Assembly (NCBI RefSeq): GCF_000835495.1
Contig: NW_015622546.1
Span: forward strand, 250,883 to 314,882
Length of the DNA stretch: 64,000 bases
Origin: Cladophialophora immunda
Lineage: Eukaryota > Ascomycota > Eurotiomycetes > Chaetothyriales > Herpotrichiellaceae
Direction: 5' to 3'
Shown: piece by piece, positions 19,237 through 30,945 of the stretch
How positions within the stretch are numbered: the stretch's first letter is position 1
Layout of the letters: every line of letters starts with the position of its first letter
The notes under the pieces: generated by a model
The model's database searches: none
What the model saw: only the letters and a program-made list of their open reading frames with translations
Told to the model about the DNA's origin: nothing
Translations under genes and position numbers: made by a program

Positions 19237-21643
19237 CTATGGAACATTCCAATCTGTTGTGTCGTTGAGGAATTCGGTCAACCAGGCTGTCGGGTCCCAA
19301 TGAGATGGATCGTTCAGGAAACTGTCCGGGGCCAGACTTTCCTCGGATCGAGTAACGTGGATAACCGGCACGGGATCTGCATCCTGCAGCTGCGGACCGG
19401 AGTTCAAGTCGGCCTCGTGATGACTATCCTGCACGTTTTCACCTTGAGATTCTCTGCGTTCAAGTTGACGTATTTGCGACACACGCCGTCTGAGAGAGCG
19501 CGCAAGCTGGGCCGTGCAGTGACTGGGGCTGAATGCCAGATCTGCCATCAGGTCGGCCAGTGCCTCAACTCGATCCATGGCATCTTTCAGTTCAGCATAT
19601 ACGGGTTTGACGTGTTGGTGCACTTGTACAACAAACAAGGCCACGAACGCGATCATGACAAAACCAAAATCACTCATGTACCTCAACGCGTCCTTGCTGA
19701 CAGGTGAAAGATGCAATGTCCAATCTATGATTTCAAGAGCATACTGCACGCACTGCTTGACAGATTCTCTTTCGCTGCCGCTAAGGTTTCCGGTTGATCC
19801 TTGGATAAATCGAAGGGTGTAGCTGATGATGCAGAATCTCGCATATCGAAAGTGAAAATCAAGACCGAGTCCGAAACCTCCTGCAGAAAAAGTCAGAGCA
19901 GAAGACAGATGAATATGGCAAATCAATGCATCAAACCTCGGGCTATGAATGCGTTCCATTTATTACACCAGGCTTGAATCTCCATTTCTGCAACTTCCAA
20001 TGCGGCCGAGGGAGAGCAGTCCAGGCTTTCGAGGCTTTCGGGAACACACCACCATTCACTTAGGCGGCAGTCTAGGAGGCTCGCCTTTCTCGATCGATTA
20101 GAGTTCTGGGCGTTTTGTGTGACTGGGCTCTTCCTCTTACCTTCTCCCACAGTAAACATAATTCGACCTCCCCAAGGATCCTGGAAGTCTGAGCAGACTT
20201 GTCGATTCCAGCCAAGAGGCTTGTGGCGATACGAATGGAAGCGTCACCTCGGATGCTTGGAGGGCTGCTGTTCAGAATTGCAGTGCTTTGCGTCTTTTCA
20301 GTGAGTGAACTCGCCGTGTAGGGATTTGGATACTTACTGGTGGGCCATTGTGTATAGCCAGAGCCAATAGGTGTACTTTTTATACTCTATCGTCATATTG
20401 ATGTCTTTTCTACCAGATACCAAGTCGGCCTTCACGCCCTCCACGGATCGGTGAATGCCGATGTTGATTGCATGTCCCTCAAGCAGTGCCTTGAGCACTG
20501 AGGTTGGAATGGGGTGACGGGTGCCGGTACCCGCTGGCGAGGGTCGCGCATACGCATAGAGTATCAGCAAAGCACGAAAGTCTTGAAGATCCTCAGCTGA
20601 AGTGCCGATGGGGTTGGTGCACTTCTCGAGTACGAAGTCCGAAACCAGTCCCCGGAGCGCATTTGCCGTAGAGATGCCACCAGCAAGGAAAAACGAGGTC
20701 ACATAACAAATGCAGTAGGCTAAATTCGGGTGCTGGTCGAGCAAAGACTCTGCGTCGAAGTCTTCCTTGCAGAGGACCGGAATGAAGTGCAAAAGTCTTT
20801 CACGAAATCTGAGCATGTTAAGATGTCAATACGAAAGCAACAACGCGCTATCACACATACATGTAAATGAATTGCTTGATATCAGTCCTGGACAAGGGCA
20901 GGTGTGCCTTCATTTCTGATCGGGCATTAACTCTTAGATTCAACTCGGTAAGATCACTGTCAAGGCCTGGAGTCCGAGCCATGGCTTGATTTATTCGGTT
21001 GCGGTGATCATAGGTGTCACTATTCCCCACCACTGCTGAGACAGGCGACGTTGAATAGATGGATGGCAGTTCGCCTGCGTCAGACATAATTCGCTCTTCA
21101 TGTAAAAGAGTATCATGACCGCAATCTGTACTCAATTGACTATCATCCGCTGCGAGAGTAAAGTTGAGGTTGGAAGAGAAGTTTGTGCCCGGATTGAAAG
21201 TGCTAAAATTGTCTGCGGTGGCTGCAGTGGCTTGATGAGCGTAGGCTCCATTGTGATCGTGAAGTCGAGGAGAGGACAGGAGCCGATCTCGACGGTGAGC
21301 AGCAGTGCTTGTTGTCTTCGCCTGGTCATCTTGACGGAATTCACAAACTTGTCCGAGCCTTTCGCAGCGGCGGCACGTCGAGCCATCGGCAGACATAACA
21401 CATCGCATCTAAGCAGCGTTAGCCGAGCAGCTCTTGCTGTATGCAATAGTTTAGGAGATCGTGGCTGACCTTAAGACGCCGACACTTCCTGCATGCCTGA
21501 GCGGCTCTTCCTGGCTTCGCGTACCGCAGATGGGGTGTTTCTGGATGATCGCTCGGTGTTGCGACGTAGGGCGAGCCTTTGTGCCTGCGTTGACTAGGAC
21601 TTTCGACGCGGCCATTTCCAGTGTGCTGAGACATGAATGCCAT
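19237..21643 (-). CDS. Zn(II)2Cys6 transcription factor
   Basis: Predicted DNA-binding regulator. Exon 1 (21643–21470) and exon 2 (21408–20861) together encode the binuclear cluster. Its cysteine spacing is C-x2-C-x6-C-x8-C-x2-C-x6-C, starting ACRKCRRLK and ending CERLGQVCEF, with an intron inside the cluster. Exon 3 (20808–20338) codes a helical middle domain (FRERLLHFIPVLCKEDF…). Two further exons lead to the last (about 19900–19237) with a hydrophobic helix (FGFVMIAFVALFVVQV) and an acidic C-terminus ending WLTEFLNDTTDWNVP. ATG 21634 is an alternative start. Its own promoter carries CCGGTTC repeats, so autoregulation and control of the adjacent hydrolase, permease and glucosidase are plausible inferences. 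Confidence 0.88.
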
Positions 21644-21945
21644 TGTTGCAATGGATTGATCCCACAGCAGCGGCCGCAGAAGTTGACCGTCTCCTGGCAC
21701 AGGACAAGGAGAACGAAACATTCAGATCTCAGGGCGACGCGCATCCAGCGGATCGATGCAGCTGACCCCGCACCATGATGAATCCCCCAGAAATGACCCT
21801 AACCTGCGCTCTCGAATTCTAGAACCTCGGCATCAATTGTCAATGTGCTTTCGTGCGTAACTGAAGATCGATGAGGCGCGGTTGTCGTGGAGGAGCATCG
21901 AGAATGGGCGAGTCGAATTGTCGAAACTGATTCGAAGCACGTAGA

Positions 21946-21993
21946 CCGGTTGGGTGAACCGGTTCCGGTCCGGCTCCGGCTCCGGTTCAGGGA
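21946..21993. promoter_or_regulatory. CCGG-repeat cluster between regulator and glucosidase genes
   Basis: In the 728-bp divergent region (21644–22371) lies a dense run: CCGGTT at 21946, the perfect palindrome GAACCGGTTC at 21956–21965, two CCGGCTCCGG-like steps and CCGGTTC at 21982. The end, CTCCGGTTCAGGGA, is identical to 14699–14712. It is about 300 bp from the regulator start and 380 bp from the glucosidase start. It is probably a multi-site operator. Nothing else was recognised in the region. Confidence 0.55.
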
Positions 21994-22371
21994 TTGCTCT
22001 CACCCAGAGTTCCCTCTGAGACAACCCCCTTGCTGCGCCTCGCTCGTCCACAATACTGCGCTCGTGCGTACCCGTACACCTTCTCCCGCCTCTAGTTTCA
22101 TGAAAGATGCACTAATATCTTGCCGTTTAGGATCTGCACAAAATCGAGACCTTCGATGCACCTGCCCTCGGTCGCAGGGGCGAAGGAGAGGCCGTCGATG
22201 AACCGGCATACAGTCTCAGACACGGTCCCGAGCGACCCACGACTGTCCGAACACGCCTAACAAAACAGCCCTTTCCCGCCATGACCTTAAAAGCAAAGTT
22301 ACCTCGCTGAAGGTATCTGACGGGCAAGAGCAGTTGGTGTTATAACTAATCAGACTTGGTCGCTTGTCAAC

Positions 22372-25300
22372 ATGGGTGACGCTGGCCAACGGTTGGAATC
22401 GATTCTCCAGCATTTGACTCTCCCTGAGACGATCTCACTACTCTCTGGGAAAGATGCGTACGAATACCACCCATCCGAACACAGCCACACTCTGGAGACT
22501 GACATATTACAGGTGGCATACAGCTTCTATCCCTCATCGAGGCATTCCATCCATCCGGGTGAGTATTGCCGCTTAGATCGATAATCAAGCTCTCTTTACT
22601 GAGGGCGGGTATCATTGAACAGCTTTCAGATGGTCCGAGCGGAGTACGAGGGTAAGGAGTAACACATGATGCCACATTGTCAGTGTGAGCATCTTCTAAC
22701 TCTCGTGCAGGCGCCGCACCTTCCAAGCTACATCGACAACATGTTTTCCCTGTCCAATTGCACTGGCTGCAACATGGGACGTCAACTTAGTAAAGGAGAT
22801 TGGGACCCAGATGGCAGGGCAAGCGAAAGCACAAGGGGTCCAGTAGGGGACTAAATCAATGCTGACCGCACGTTTCTTGACTGACATTGTTCCGCAGCGG
22901 GATCCTGACTCCCACAATCAACATTCAACGATCTCCGCTTGGAGGGAGAAACTTCGAGTGCTTCTCTGAGGACCCAGTGCTCAGTGGCTCCCTGGCCTCC
23001 AGCCTTGTCAGCAGCATTCAACATGAAGGGATTGCAACAACAGTGAAACACTTCGTGTGCAATGATCAAGAGACCCATCGCACCAAAATCGATGTTATCG
23101 TTGAGGAAAGGTCAGCATGCATTGCCTATCGGGTGTCTGTATTCATTCCCCACCCTGACTTCCTACAGAGCTTTAAGAGAGATCTATCTGAAGCCCTTCC
23201 AGATAGTAGTCAGGAACGCCCAGCCTTGGGCCATCATGGCGTCATATAACCGCGTTAATGGTCTCCATGTCAGCGAAAATCCTCTTCTCCTTGATCAGGT
23301 TCTCAGAAAAGAATGGGGCTGGGATGGAGCTATCATGTATGTCCAACTTGATGGTGCCTTCCCTCTCCGATGATTGCGGCTAACATTGTAGATCTGATTG
23401 GTTCGCAACCTATTCGACCAGCGAGGCTCTAAAGGCCGGTCTTGACCTTGAAATGCCTGGTAAGACGGAATGGCGTGGCAAGCTTGTCATGAGATCGCTG
23501 CATGCTGGCAAAATCGAAGCTCCGGTCCTTCAAGAAAGAGCACGAAATGTCCTCAATCTCGTCGACAAAACCCGTGCCTCAGGTGTCCCCGAGGACGCCG
23601 AAGAGCGGGAGAATAACACTCCTGAAGTGAAAGAAGCGAACCGAAAAGCTGCGACGGAATCTGTCGTTCTGTTGAAGAACTCAGCCCAAATCCTCCCCAT
23701 CAAGACGCCAGGTCGTGTGGCGATAATCGGACCCAATGCTACTGAAGATCTGTTCTGTGGAGGCGGAAGCTCAATTGTATTCCCTTACTACTATGTCTCT
23801 GCATATGATGGCATCAAACAGGCTCTAGCAGAGTATAGTCCGTCCAGTGAGCTTGCCTTTGCTCAGGGTTGCTACAAGCACACCCTGCTTCCGCTTTTGT
23901 GCACCGAGTCTGCTTCTGGACAGCAGGGCCTGGATCTGGAGTTCTTCGATCGAGACTTCACCCAAGTACCAGATGCTCAGAAAGTGGCAGAAACCCATTC
24001 ACTCACCTGGAGGCTTGTGTTTCTCGACAGTCTGCCAAAGGAAGCTCTTCCGAACGTATATGGTCGCCTGAGAGCAACGTACACGGCACCAGGCGATGGC
24101 GATTTCGAGTTTGGCATTGTCACAACGGGCAAAGCAAAGCTCTACATTGACGGGGTACTTCTTGTGGACAATTGGACTAAACAGGAAAGCGGGACTTTTT
24201 TGTTTGGTAGGTGAACATTTGACTGGTCCAACATCTTGTCTAACAACCCCAGGACTTGGAACCAAAGAAGTTCGCGGCACCATGAAGATGACAGCAGGCC
24301 GCCAGTACGAGATCGTCACCGAGTACTCTAACATCAGCAGCCTCCCCAACAGAACCGGCACCAGTCTAGGTGGCGGCATCTTGCGAGTCGGCGTGTGTCG
24401 GGTTGTTAGCCCTGAGGCCCTTCTCAACGACGCCCTTGAAGCCGCGGCCTTAGCTGATACGGTGATTTGTTGCGTTGGAACAGATCAGGAACATGAAAGT
24501 GAAGGCTGGGATCGAAAGGACATGAAGTAAGAAGAGATGCGTTGCCCATATGAAGCTCGCCGCTGACCCATCTCAGACTACCTGGCACACAAGATCAGCT
24601 CGTCGAAGCGGTGTTGAAGGTGAACCCCCGGACCATAATTGTGAACATCTCTGGCAGTCCAGTCGAAATGCCCTGGATTGATGAAGCTTCCACGGTCGTT
24701 CAAGGATGGTTTATGGGTAGTGAACTAGGCAACGCCTTGGCAGATGTTCTCTTTGGCAGAGTCTCTCCCAGTGGCAAGCTTCCTGTCACTTTCCCTCGTC
24801 GATTGGAGCAAAACCCAGCGTAAGTTTCAACCCCCGCGACCTTATCTAGCAGACCATGCTTACTGAATTGGAATAGATATGGTAACTTCCCGGGAGAAAA
24901 TGGTCGGGTGAGGTATGCTGAAGGCATATTGGTTGGGTACAGGCACTACTCAACACGACATGTCCCCTCTCTGTTCCCGTTTGGCCACGGTCTGTCATTC
25001 ACGGAATTCCAGTACAGCGAACTTTCCTTGGAGGGTGATAACATGCTGCATCCTGAGGGAGTCGTGTCGGTGTCGCTCATGCTCAAGAACACTGGAAGCT
25101 TTGCCGGCCATGAGACGGTGCAGCTCTATGTGTCCGCCCTTAACAGTTCTGTGTTTCGGCCGCTCCTGGAGCTGCAGGGCTTTCAGAAAATTCGGGACGT
25201 GCAGCCGGGAGAAAGCCGTGAGGTGACATTTAAGATCGACAAGTACGCGGTGTCATGTTATGACGAGAGCCAGCACAAATGGATGGCAGAAGCTGGGAAA

Positions 25301-25390
25301 TACCGCGTGTCTGTGGGGGCTTCTGTGGAGGACTTGAGGCTCGCCACTTTCATCCAGGTGCCTGCCACCTTCCACTGGTCAGGAGTATAG
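22372..25390 (+). CDS. GH3 beta-glucosidase with PA14 domain
   Basis: Retaining beta-glucosidase of family 3, probably cytosolic because no signal peptide is present (start MGDAGQRLESILQHLTL). Ten exons, all in phase, give 839 residues: 22372–22457, 22513–22558, 22623–22651, 22711–22842, 22898–23110, 23169–23336, 23392–24206, 24253–24526, 24577–24819 and 24877–25390. Family landmarks appear in order: SDGPSGVRG, FPCPIALAATWD, PTINIQRSPLGGR, VKHFVCNDQE, the nucleophile Asp in ISDWFATYSTSEA, SVVLLKNSAQILPI, a PA14 insert (GRLRATYTAPGDGDFEFG), FPFGHGLSFTEF and a C-terminal Fn3-like domain. The gene looks intact despite the very short second and third exons. It shares CCGG promoter motifs with the divergent regulator. 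It would cleave glucosides once inside the cell. Confidence 0.93.
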
Positions 25391-26036
25391 TGGTAGTTTC
25401 TCGATAATTGAAGGACATGAGGAAGCATATCTGAGGTCTGGTGTTGGCGAATGAGGAGCTGTTCGTCGGTGTTCGGCAGATGTGGAAGGTGCCATGGACT
25501 CGCGCATGCAGTTGCCGTTTCGCAGTAGGCTTGGCATAGCTTGGCAAGGGAGCTTATCGACGCTTGTCGCTTCGTCCCTTTGGGGAAATCTCCCTGCCAT
25601 TGTCATGTCACTGCTCACACTCCATTGGTCTTCATACGCCTGGTCACTACGCTTCAATGTCCACGTGCGCTGCATTCTGCCTCTGGGCTCTTCATCTCGT
25701 CTCAATGGATGCTGCTAGCTAACTTGCTTCTGCCAGAACGCGCGGCGTTGTCCCATTGTTGCGCTTTGGCCAGTCGATTTGGGACAACTTCAACTTCCAT
25801 CCTACTCCAAGTCCCATGTACCATTGCATTTCTTTCCTCTTTTCGTCAATATGGGAGACACGTGTGAGAGTTCTGCATCTTGGTTTGCTCCTAGAGCCTT
25901 GGAGCGTGCTTTGAAACTACGCTTGTCGCCCAGTCAGGCAGAACATAAAGCATGGAATGTGCCCCCCAGAAGTAAATAGCATGCGATTCTTTCCTCTTTC
26001 CAGTGCCTTTCCCTGTGCTCATATTCACCAATCAGA
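25391..26036. other. Intergenic, no gene recognised
   Basis: This is the 3' flank of the glucosidase and the promoter of the phosphatase. No CCGGTTC motif was found, so the phosphatase is probably outside the preceding regulon. Confidence 0.5.
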
Positions 26037-27354
26037 ATGCTCTCGAAGCACTTCCTGCCGGTCATCGCGGTGGCGCAGCTTTGCCATGTTGTAGCCGGGA
26101 AGGGAAAATCATTGGTAGCACCCGCCGGCGCTGAAGTTCTTACTGTTGCTGTTATTGGCGACTATGGGTGGACTGGTTGGGTGCCGAGTCCAGATCACTT
26201 TTGTCTCGAAGTGTTGCCTCTCTTGCAAAGTGCAAATATCACCGTCCCCAATGAGGTGATCAATGACTGCGATCCGGGCGACAAGTCATATATCACCAAT
26301 GCCACAGCCTTGCAGCTCGATACCTCGGCATATGTAGGCCAAGTGTGTGCGGTCAAGAACTGCAGTGCATTCATCTCAGTCGGCGACAACTTCTACGACA
26401 GTGGCGTCGACTTTTCCACTGCTGGCATTCTTCGCTTTCAGGCTGCCTGGGTCGACATGTACAGCCAGGGCGTCTTCGACCAAAAGCCGTGGTATCAATG
26501 CTTGGGCAACCACGATATTGTGCCAGGACAGCCTGGAGTTGACTTCCAAACTAAGGTTGCGCCTTTATACGACGACCGATGGTACTTTGGTACCGAAGGT
26601 CTGCCTTACTACACGTATGACCTGATTGGCGCTGACTGGTCTGCTACATTCGTTGTCGTCGACTCAGACTGTTTTCTGTCCAGTTACCAGAAGAACACAT
26701 CAGTGTACCGCAACCCTTACACTACTGGGTGCCACAAAACTACTCAAGTCCAGGTTGACTTTCTCAGTACCTCGTTCTCTCAGTCCAACGCCACTTGGAA
26801 ATTCCTTCAGCTACATCACCCGTATGCCTCTGCCGCAACCAACGAAACCGACTTGGCTCCCCTGATTGAGGTTGTCATGAAACACAACGGTATTGTGCTC
26901 AATGGTCACGATCATTGCTTGGGCCACTTCTACCTCAATGACACCAACTTCGTTCTATCTGGTGCCGCAGGATACCCGCAAGCAGGTGACTGCAACAACG
27001 GCACAGCACCAGGACCCTATGCTTTATATCTTGCAGCGAACAACTTAACAGGTACGTCCATCCACTCTCCGTCGCCTTGCTCTCTCGAGCCGTCCTTCCC
27101 TTCCCACGACCCCGCCCACAGAAAGTCTATGTAAAGAATCCGCAAGGAACTATTTCATGAAATCGATTGAACATTGTGCTAAGATGGGGCTTTATCTAGC
27201 TGCCAATGGCTTCGTCACTCTCGATATATCTAGCAGCTACGTGGGCGTTGAATACTACGCGCGTGATATGGCATTCGAGAATGGCGATCTATATCCAGTT
27301 AATTGCGATCTCAGTCCTAGCTATTCGTTCAATATCACCCAAAAGGCAACCTAA
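26037..27354 (+). CDS. Secreted purple acid phosphatase-like metallophosphatase
   Basis: Predicted secreted binuclear-metal phosphatase of the tartrate-resistant acid phosphatase type. Two exons (26037–27051, 27200–27354) give 389 residues. A signal peptide (MLSKHFLPVIAVAQLCHVVAG) starts the protein. Metal-ligand motifs appear in order: VIGDYGWTG, SVGDNFYDSG, LGNHDIV, LQLHHPYAS and NGHDHCLGH. Many NxT/S sites suggest glycosylation. The C-terminal exon (ANGFVTLDISSSYVGVEYYARD) completes the fold. Length and motif order match the family well. It would release phosphate from external organic phosphates. Confidence 0.92.
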
Positions 27355-28221
27355 GACGACGCATGCTCGATGCCAATACGTAGCGAAGGAGCGGGATAGA
27401 GACCATCTAGTCCATGAGAACCGACAGTAGATGACTAGATAGCATATTAGACCCCACTAGGACCCCTGCTTTAGAGTATATGCTTTGTTGTATGGGCCAA
27501 CGACTCCACGCAAAATGAAAACAAACAACGAAGACGCAACGCGACATTGGAGGACATAGTAGGAGAACCAGAGTCGACCGGGACATGTTGATCCTGTGCC
27601 AGAGCCTATTTATGGCGATGCTCGCACCCGAGGCACCGTGCCAGTCCGTGGGGTTTAACCACGTCGTCGGCCTCGCGGAAAGTTAATCTGCTTCCAGTGA
27701 TGGAATCACGGATTACGTTATTGTGAACTATCGCCTCTGCTGTTGCAAATCTTGACACTGTCTATAACCCGCAGTATTGCAGCCAAGAAATGGTGAACGT
27801 TGTGTTTCTTCCGGTCGCCTGACGACGGCCTCCTATTTTTAGATCGGGTGGTCGCATCTAGTTCCTCTTCCATTCTGCGACAAGGCCAATTTCCCCCTCC
27901 TGGGTGTCCCCGGACGGGAGAACTCACACGTCCAAACCCCAGGTTTACAGCAGGGGTCGGGGTCGGGCTGGGAAGTCGAGCTGGCTAACAGAATGCATTG
28001 CAATGTTCTACATGATGTGCTGCCACTGTATGTGACATATGGTACCACATCCACAATCAACACTGCCTCCCAAGTCTCGAACTCGTCACCCCAGCTCTGT
28101 TCAAACAAGATAATAAATGCCCTATCAGGAGAATCGATTATAAATCAGCCAGAGAGCCGCATCCTCAAACCATCCCCAGCAGTGTCCCTGCAGCCCAGTG
28201 TCCCTTCGCTGAACGAGCCGT
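27355..28221. other. Intergenic, convergent 3' ends
   Basis: This lies between the convergent phosphatase and NTF2-like genes. There are only short ORFs without motifs. Confidence 0.5.
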
Positions 28222-28882
28222 TCATGGGTTGACGCCCGCGATCGGGCCGCTGAAGCCCGAGACGTTGAAGCCAAGGTCGACGTAGTAGAAGACGCTGAAC
28301 TCGACGTTGACGTGCTCGATGAGGCCCTTGTCGTTGATGTCGAAAATGTTCATGCCCTGCACGGCCTGAGGGGGCTGAGGGGCATTGAAGTTGCCCGGGT
28401 TGGCGAACTTCCAGTACCAGAGGATCTGGCTGCAGTTGAAAGGGACGACCTGGAGATCGGTGATTCCAGTGATGGCCGGCTGGCTCAGGACCACGCTGAT
28501 GTATTCCTCCTTGGTCGGGAAGGTGAGGTCACCGGGCTAATTGCGTCTTCGAGTCAGTCTCTGGCAATCCACCGTATCTAGAAGGAAAAACGCTCCCTAC
28601 CTTGAGGCCGAGGAACCCGTTGATCGAGTCAGACTGCTCGGTGAAGTCGGACGCGAGGATCTTCTGAGCTGTCGCGTTGGCTTGCGCGACTTGGCTCGGG
28701 TCGGCGTGCGCCAGGAAGAAGGCGTAGTCGTGCACGATCTGTGTCGCCTGGTCTTGGGTGACGCACTTCCCGTTGCTGCCCCCGTTTCCGCCATTTCCAT
28801 AGCCGCCAGACCAGTCTGAGGAGGGTGCAGCCGCGGCGGCGCAGGCAAAGGCGAGGGAGGAGACAATGCTGAGGGTCTTCAT
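28222..28882 (-). CDS. Secreted NTF2-like domain protein
   Basis: Small secreted protein of 198 residues from two exons (28882–28601, 28536–28222) with a 64-bp intron. The signal peptide MKTLSIVSSLAFACAAAAA is followed by a Gly/Asn-rich linker. The mature domain starts at about CVTQDQATQIVHDYAFFLAH. It continues through LASDFTEQSDSINGFLGLK and ends with a beta-sheet region (SQILWYWKF, EHVNVEFSVFYYVDLGFNVSG), the pattern of the fungal secreted NTF2-like family. Members are common in fungal secretomes, and no activity is established to my knowledge. A TATA box lies about 155 bp upstream. Confidence 0.85.
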
Positions 28883-30945
28883 GATGGCGGTATTGGCGGA
28901 GCGATCTGAGCCGAATAGAAGCTGAGAAAAGTAACGAACGACGAAATGAAATTATAGACCGAAATGTAAACGAACGAAGTGGTTGTGGTTGACGACTGGT
29001 TGGCACTGAGGACGGAGAGCTGGTACCAGTAGCCTTTATATATGTCGCTCTGGATGTTCCATCATGGTCGTTATTGGCAGGCCAACAAGGGATGGAAGGA
29101 TCCAAGATCCTCTGATTATTGATGATGTCGTCCCTGAGTGCTTGACCGGCACCACGGTAGACAGCCGGTGAGAAGACTGCAGCATGTAAAATTGCACGTT
29201 CCTTTGACCTCATGTTGTGCTTCGAACTCTGAAGCTGCAGTTCCCGTAATTCTATGGTACGTTTCCACCTCCCCTCGATGTCATTGGTGTCCGGTCAGCG
29301 CTACCGCAGCCTTGTGTTAATTATGGGATTTTCTTGAGAGGGACCGTTTCCGCGGTATTTCCCCGAGTTTTCATGACACAAGAGTGAGGAGGGTGTGGAG
29401 CAGGATCGGCATCCCCCTGTGTCCCTGTCAGAAGTATCTCGATTTCTCCTGGCTGAGTTGAGTTGAGAGCTGGTGGCCCAGGAGGGGTTTCCACTGCTGT
29501 GCCCACGGTGCAACACATAGTCGCACAAATCCAAGCACGAAGACATTGGAGCAGCAGGATCGAGTCTGTGGGATCGGGTCAGTAAGCCTGTACTCAATGC
29601 AGTAGAATCTGTCCTGCAAAGGCATATACTTTGGCCAGATCACCGTGGTAGCCCACCTTATTCCCTCTCAGCCATGGATGACCGTGTTTCCGATTCCTTG
29701 TCTGGAGTAAATTTGATCGGCCCTGTAGGCGCCTAAAACCACTTCTTCAAGTTGATTGGTGTCTTTATTTTGGAAACCTGGATGTCTTTTGGGGTGACGA
29801 TGTCATGGGGTATGGCTGTATACCTTGGGGCTTGTACTATAATTCCGAGCCATAGCCTCTGGGTAGTCTTCTGTAAGTTGACTGCCGAGTTTCGTTTTCA
29901 ATGGACACACTCTGCGCACCCACGCACCTCAGGCACGACTCCTTCTGATTGGATTAGTGAGCTGGCCGGCTCGGCAGACTATCCAGGATGCTCACCATTC
30001 CCGATAGGATCCATCCCGCTTACGAACAATCAAATGGTGCTCCACTAGGACCTTGATGCGCTCCCGAGACCTGAAATCAACCAATTAAGGGAGTGGCTTT
30101 TTTGGGATTTGAATACGAATACTCCGAACACGACGGCCATGCCAACACCTTGGTTCTGGCACAGTGGACATGCGCTAGGGGAAATCGAAGTGCTGGTTGG
30201 GCGGGAATAGACCTGTGCGAAGGACATCGACGCGCAATTCTCCAGGTTCAAGGGTCGAGTTTCCTGATCCGCGACGCTTGCCGAGCTTTTTGAAGAAACC
30301 GCAAAGGGAGGGTAGAGGAGATCGAGCATGGGGAATGCACGGAGCAATTTGCGGCAAGACCATCAGATACCAGAACAGCTCCCCGTTTCGATGTCGAACC
30401 ACGCAAGTCCGTATGCGAGTAGGGAGCAAGGAGGACGTGCTCGGTGATGTGGCGGACCAGGCGAATTCGATACTCCTTCCCGGAACTATCAGCCTTCTCC
30501 CGAAGCAGGGGAGCGAGCCACTCTCCTGATTCTGACAAGTACCAAATAGATATTCCTTCATACTCGTAGGTCAATGGGCCCTCATTCAAAACGAGTATTC
30601 TACTTACTGTCAGAAACAATGATGCCTACCCTTTGTCTTCACTATTAGTTGTGTTTGGACTTAGTAGCCGTTTTCTCGTAGTTGAGCACCCTTCACCTAC
30701 AATGACCGTCGAATCCATTCGATATTGGATTTTACCTTTGATCTTCTACTACAGTTGGAAGAGCTATAGTAGGGCGGCATTGAAATATGTCCTAAAACGA
30801 ACCGAGACGCAGGCTGTTTTAACGCTGCTTGGCACGAACCTCCCTGCCTCCGCACCAGAAAATTTCCCCACATCATGCGTCGAACGGCTGGATGCATGCC
30901 GCTTGACACTTTTGGTTATATAGGTTTCTTGTCCATCTCGAGACC
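28883..30945. other. Two-kilobase gene-poor stretch
   Basis: Overlapping ORFs of 60–130 codons occur on both strands, densest at 30045–30620. None shows a domain, signal peptide or convincing splice structure. The stretch holds the promoters of the NTF2-like and NCL1 genes. Confidence 0.45.
29035..29042 (-). promoter_or_regulatory. Possible TATA box of the NTF2-like gene
   Basis: TATATAAA on the minus strand, about 155 bp upstream of ATG 28882. This is a good consensus match. Confidence 0.45.

Noticed and set aside
30045..30620. Cluster of ORFs of 100–128 codons on both strands
   Set aside because: No frame is better than the others and none shows a domain; not called as a gene.
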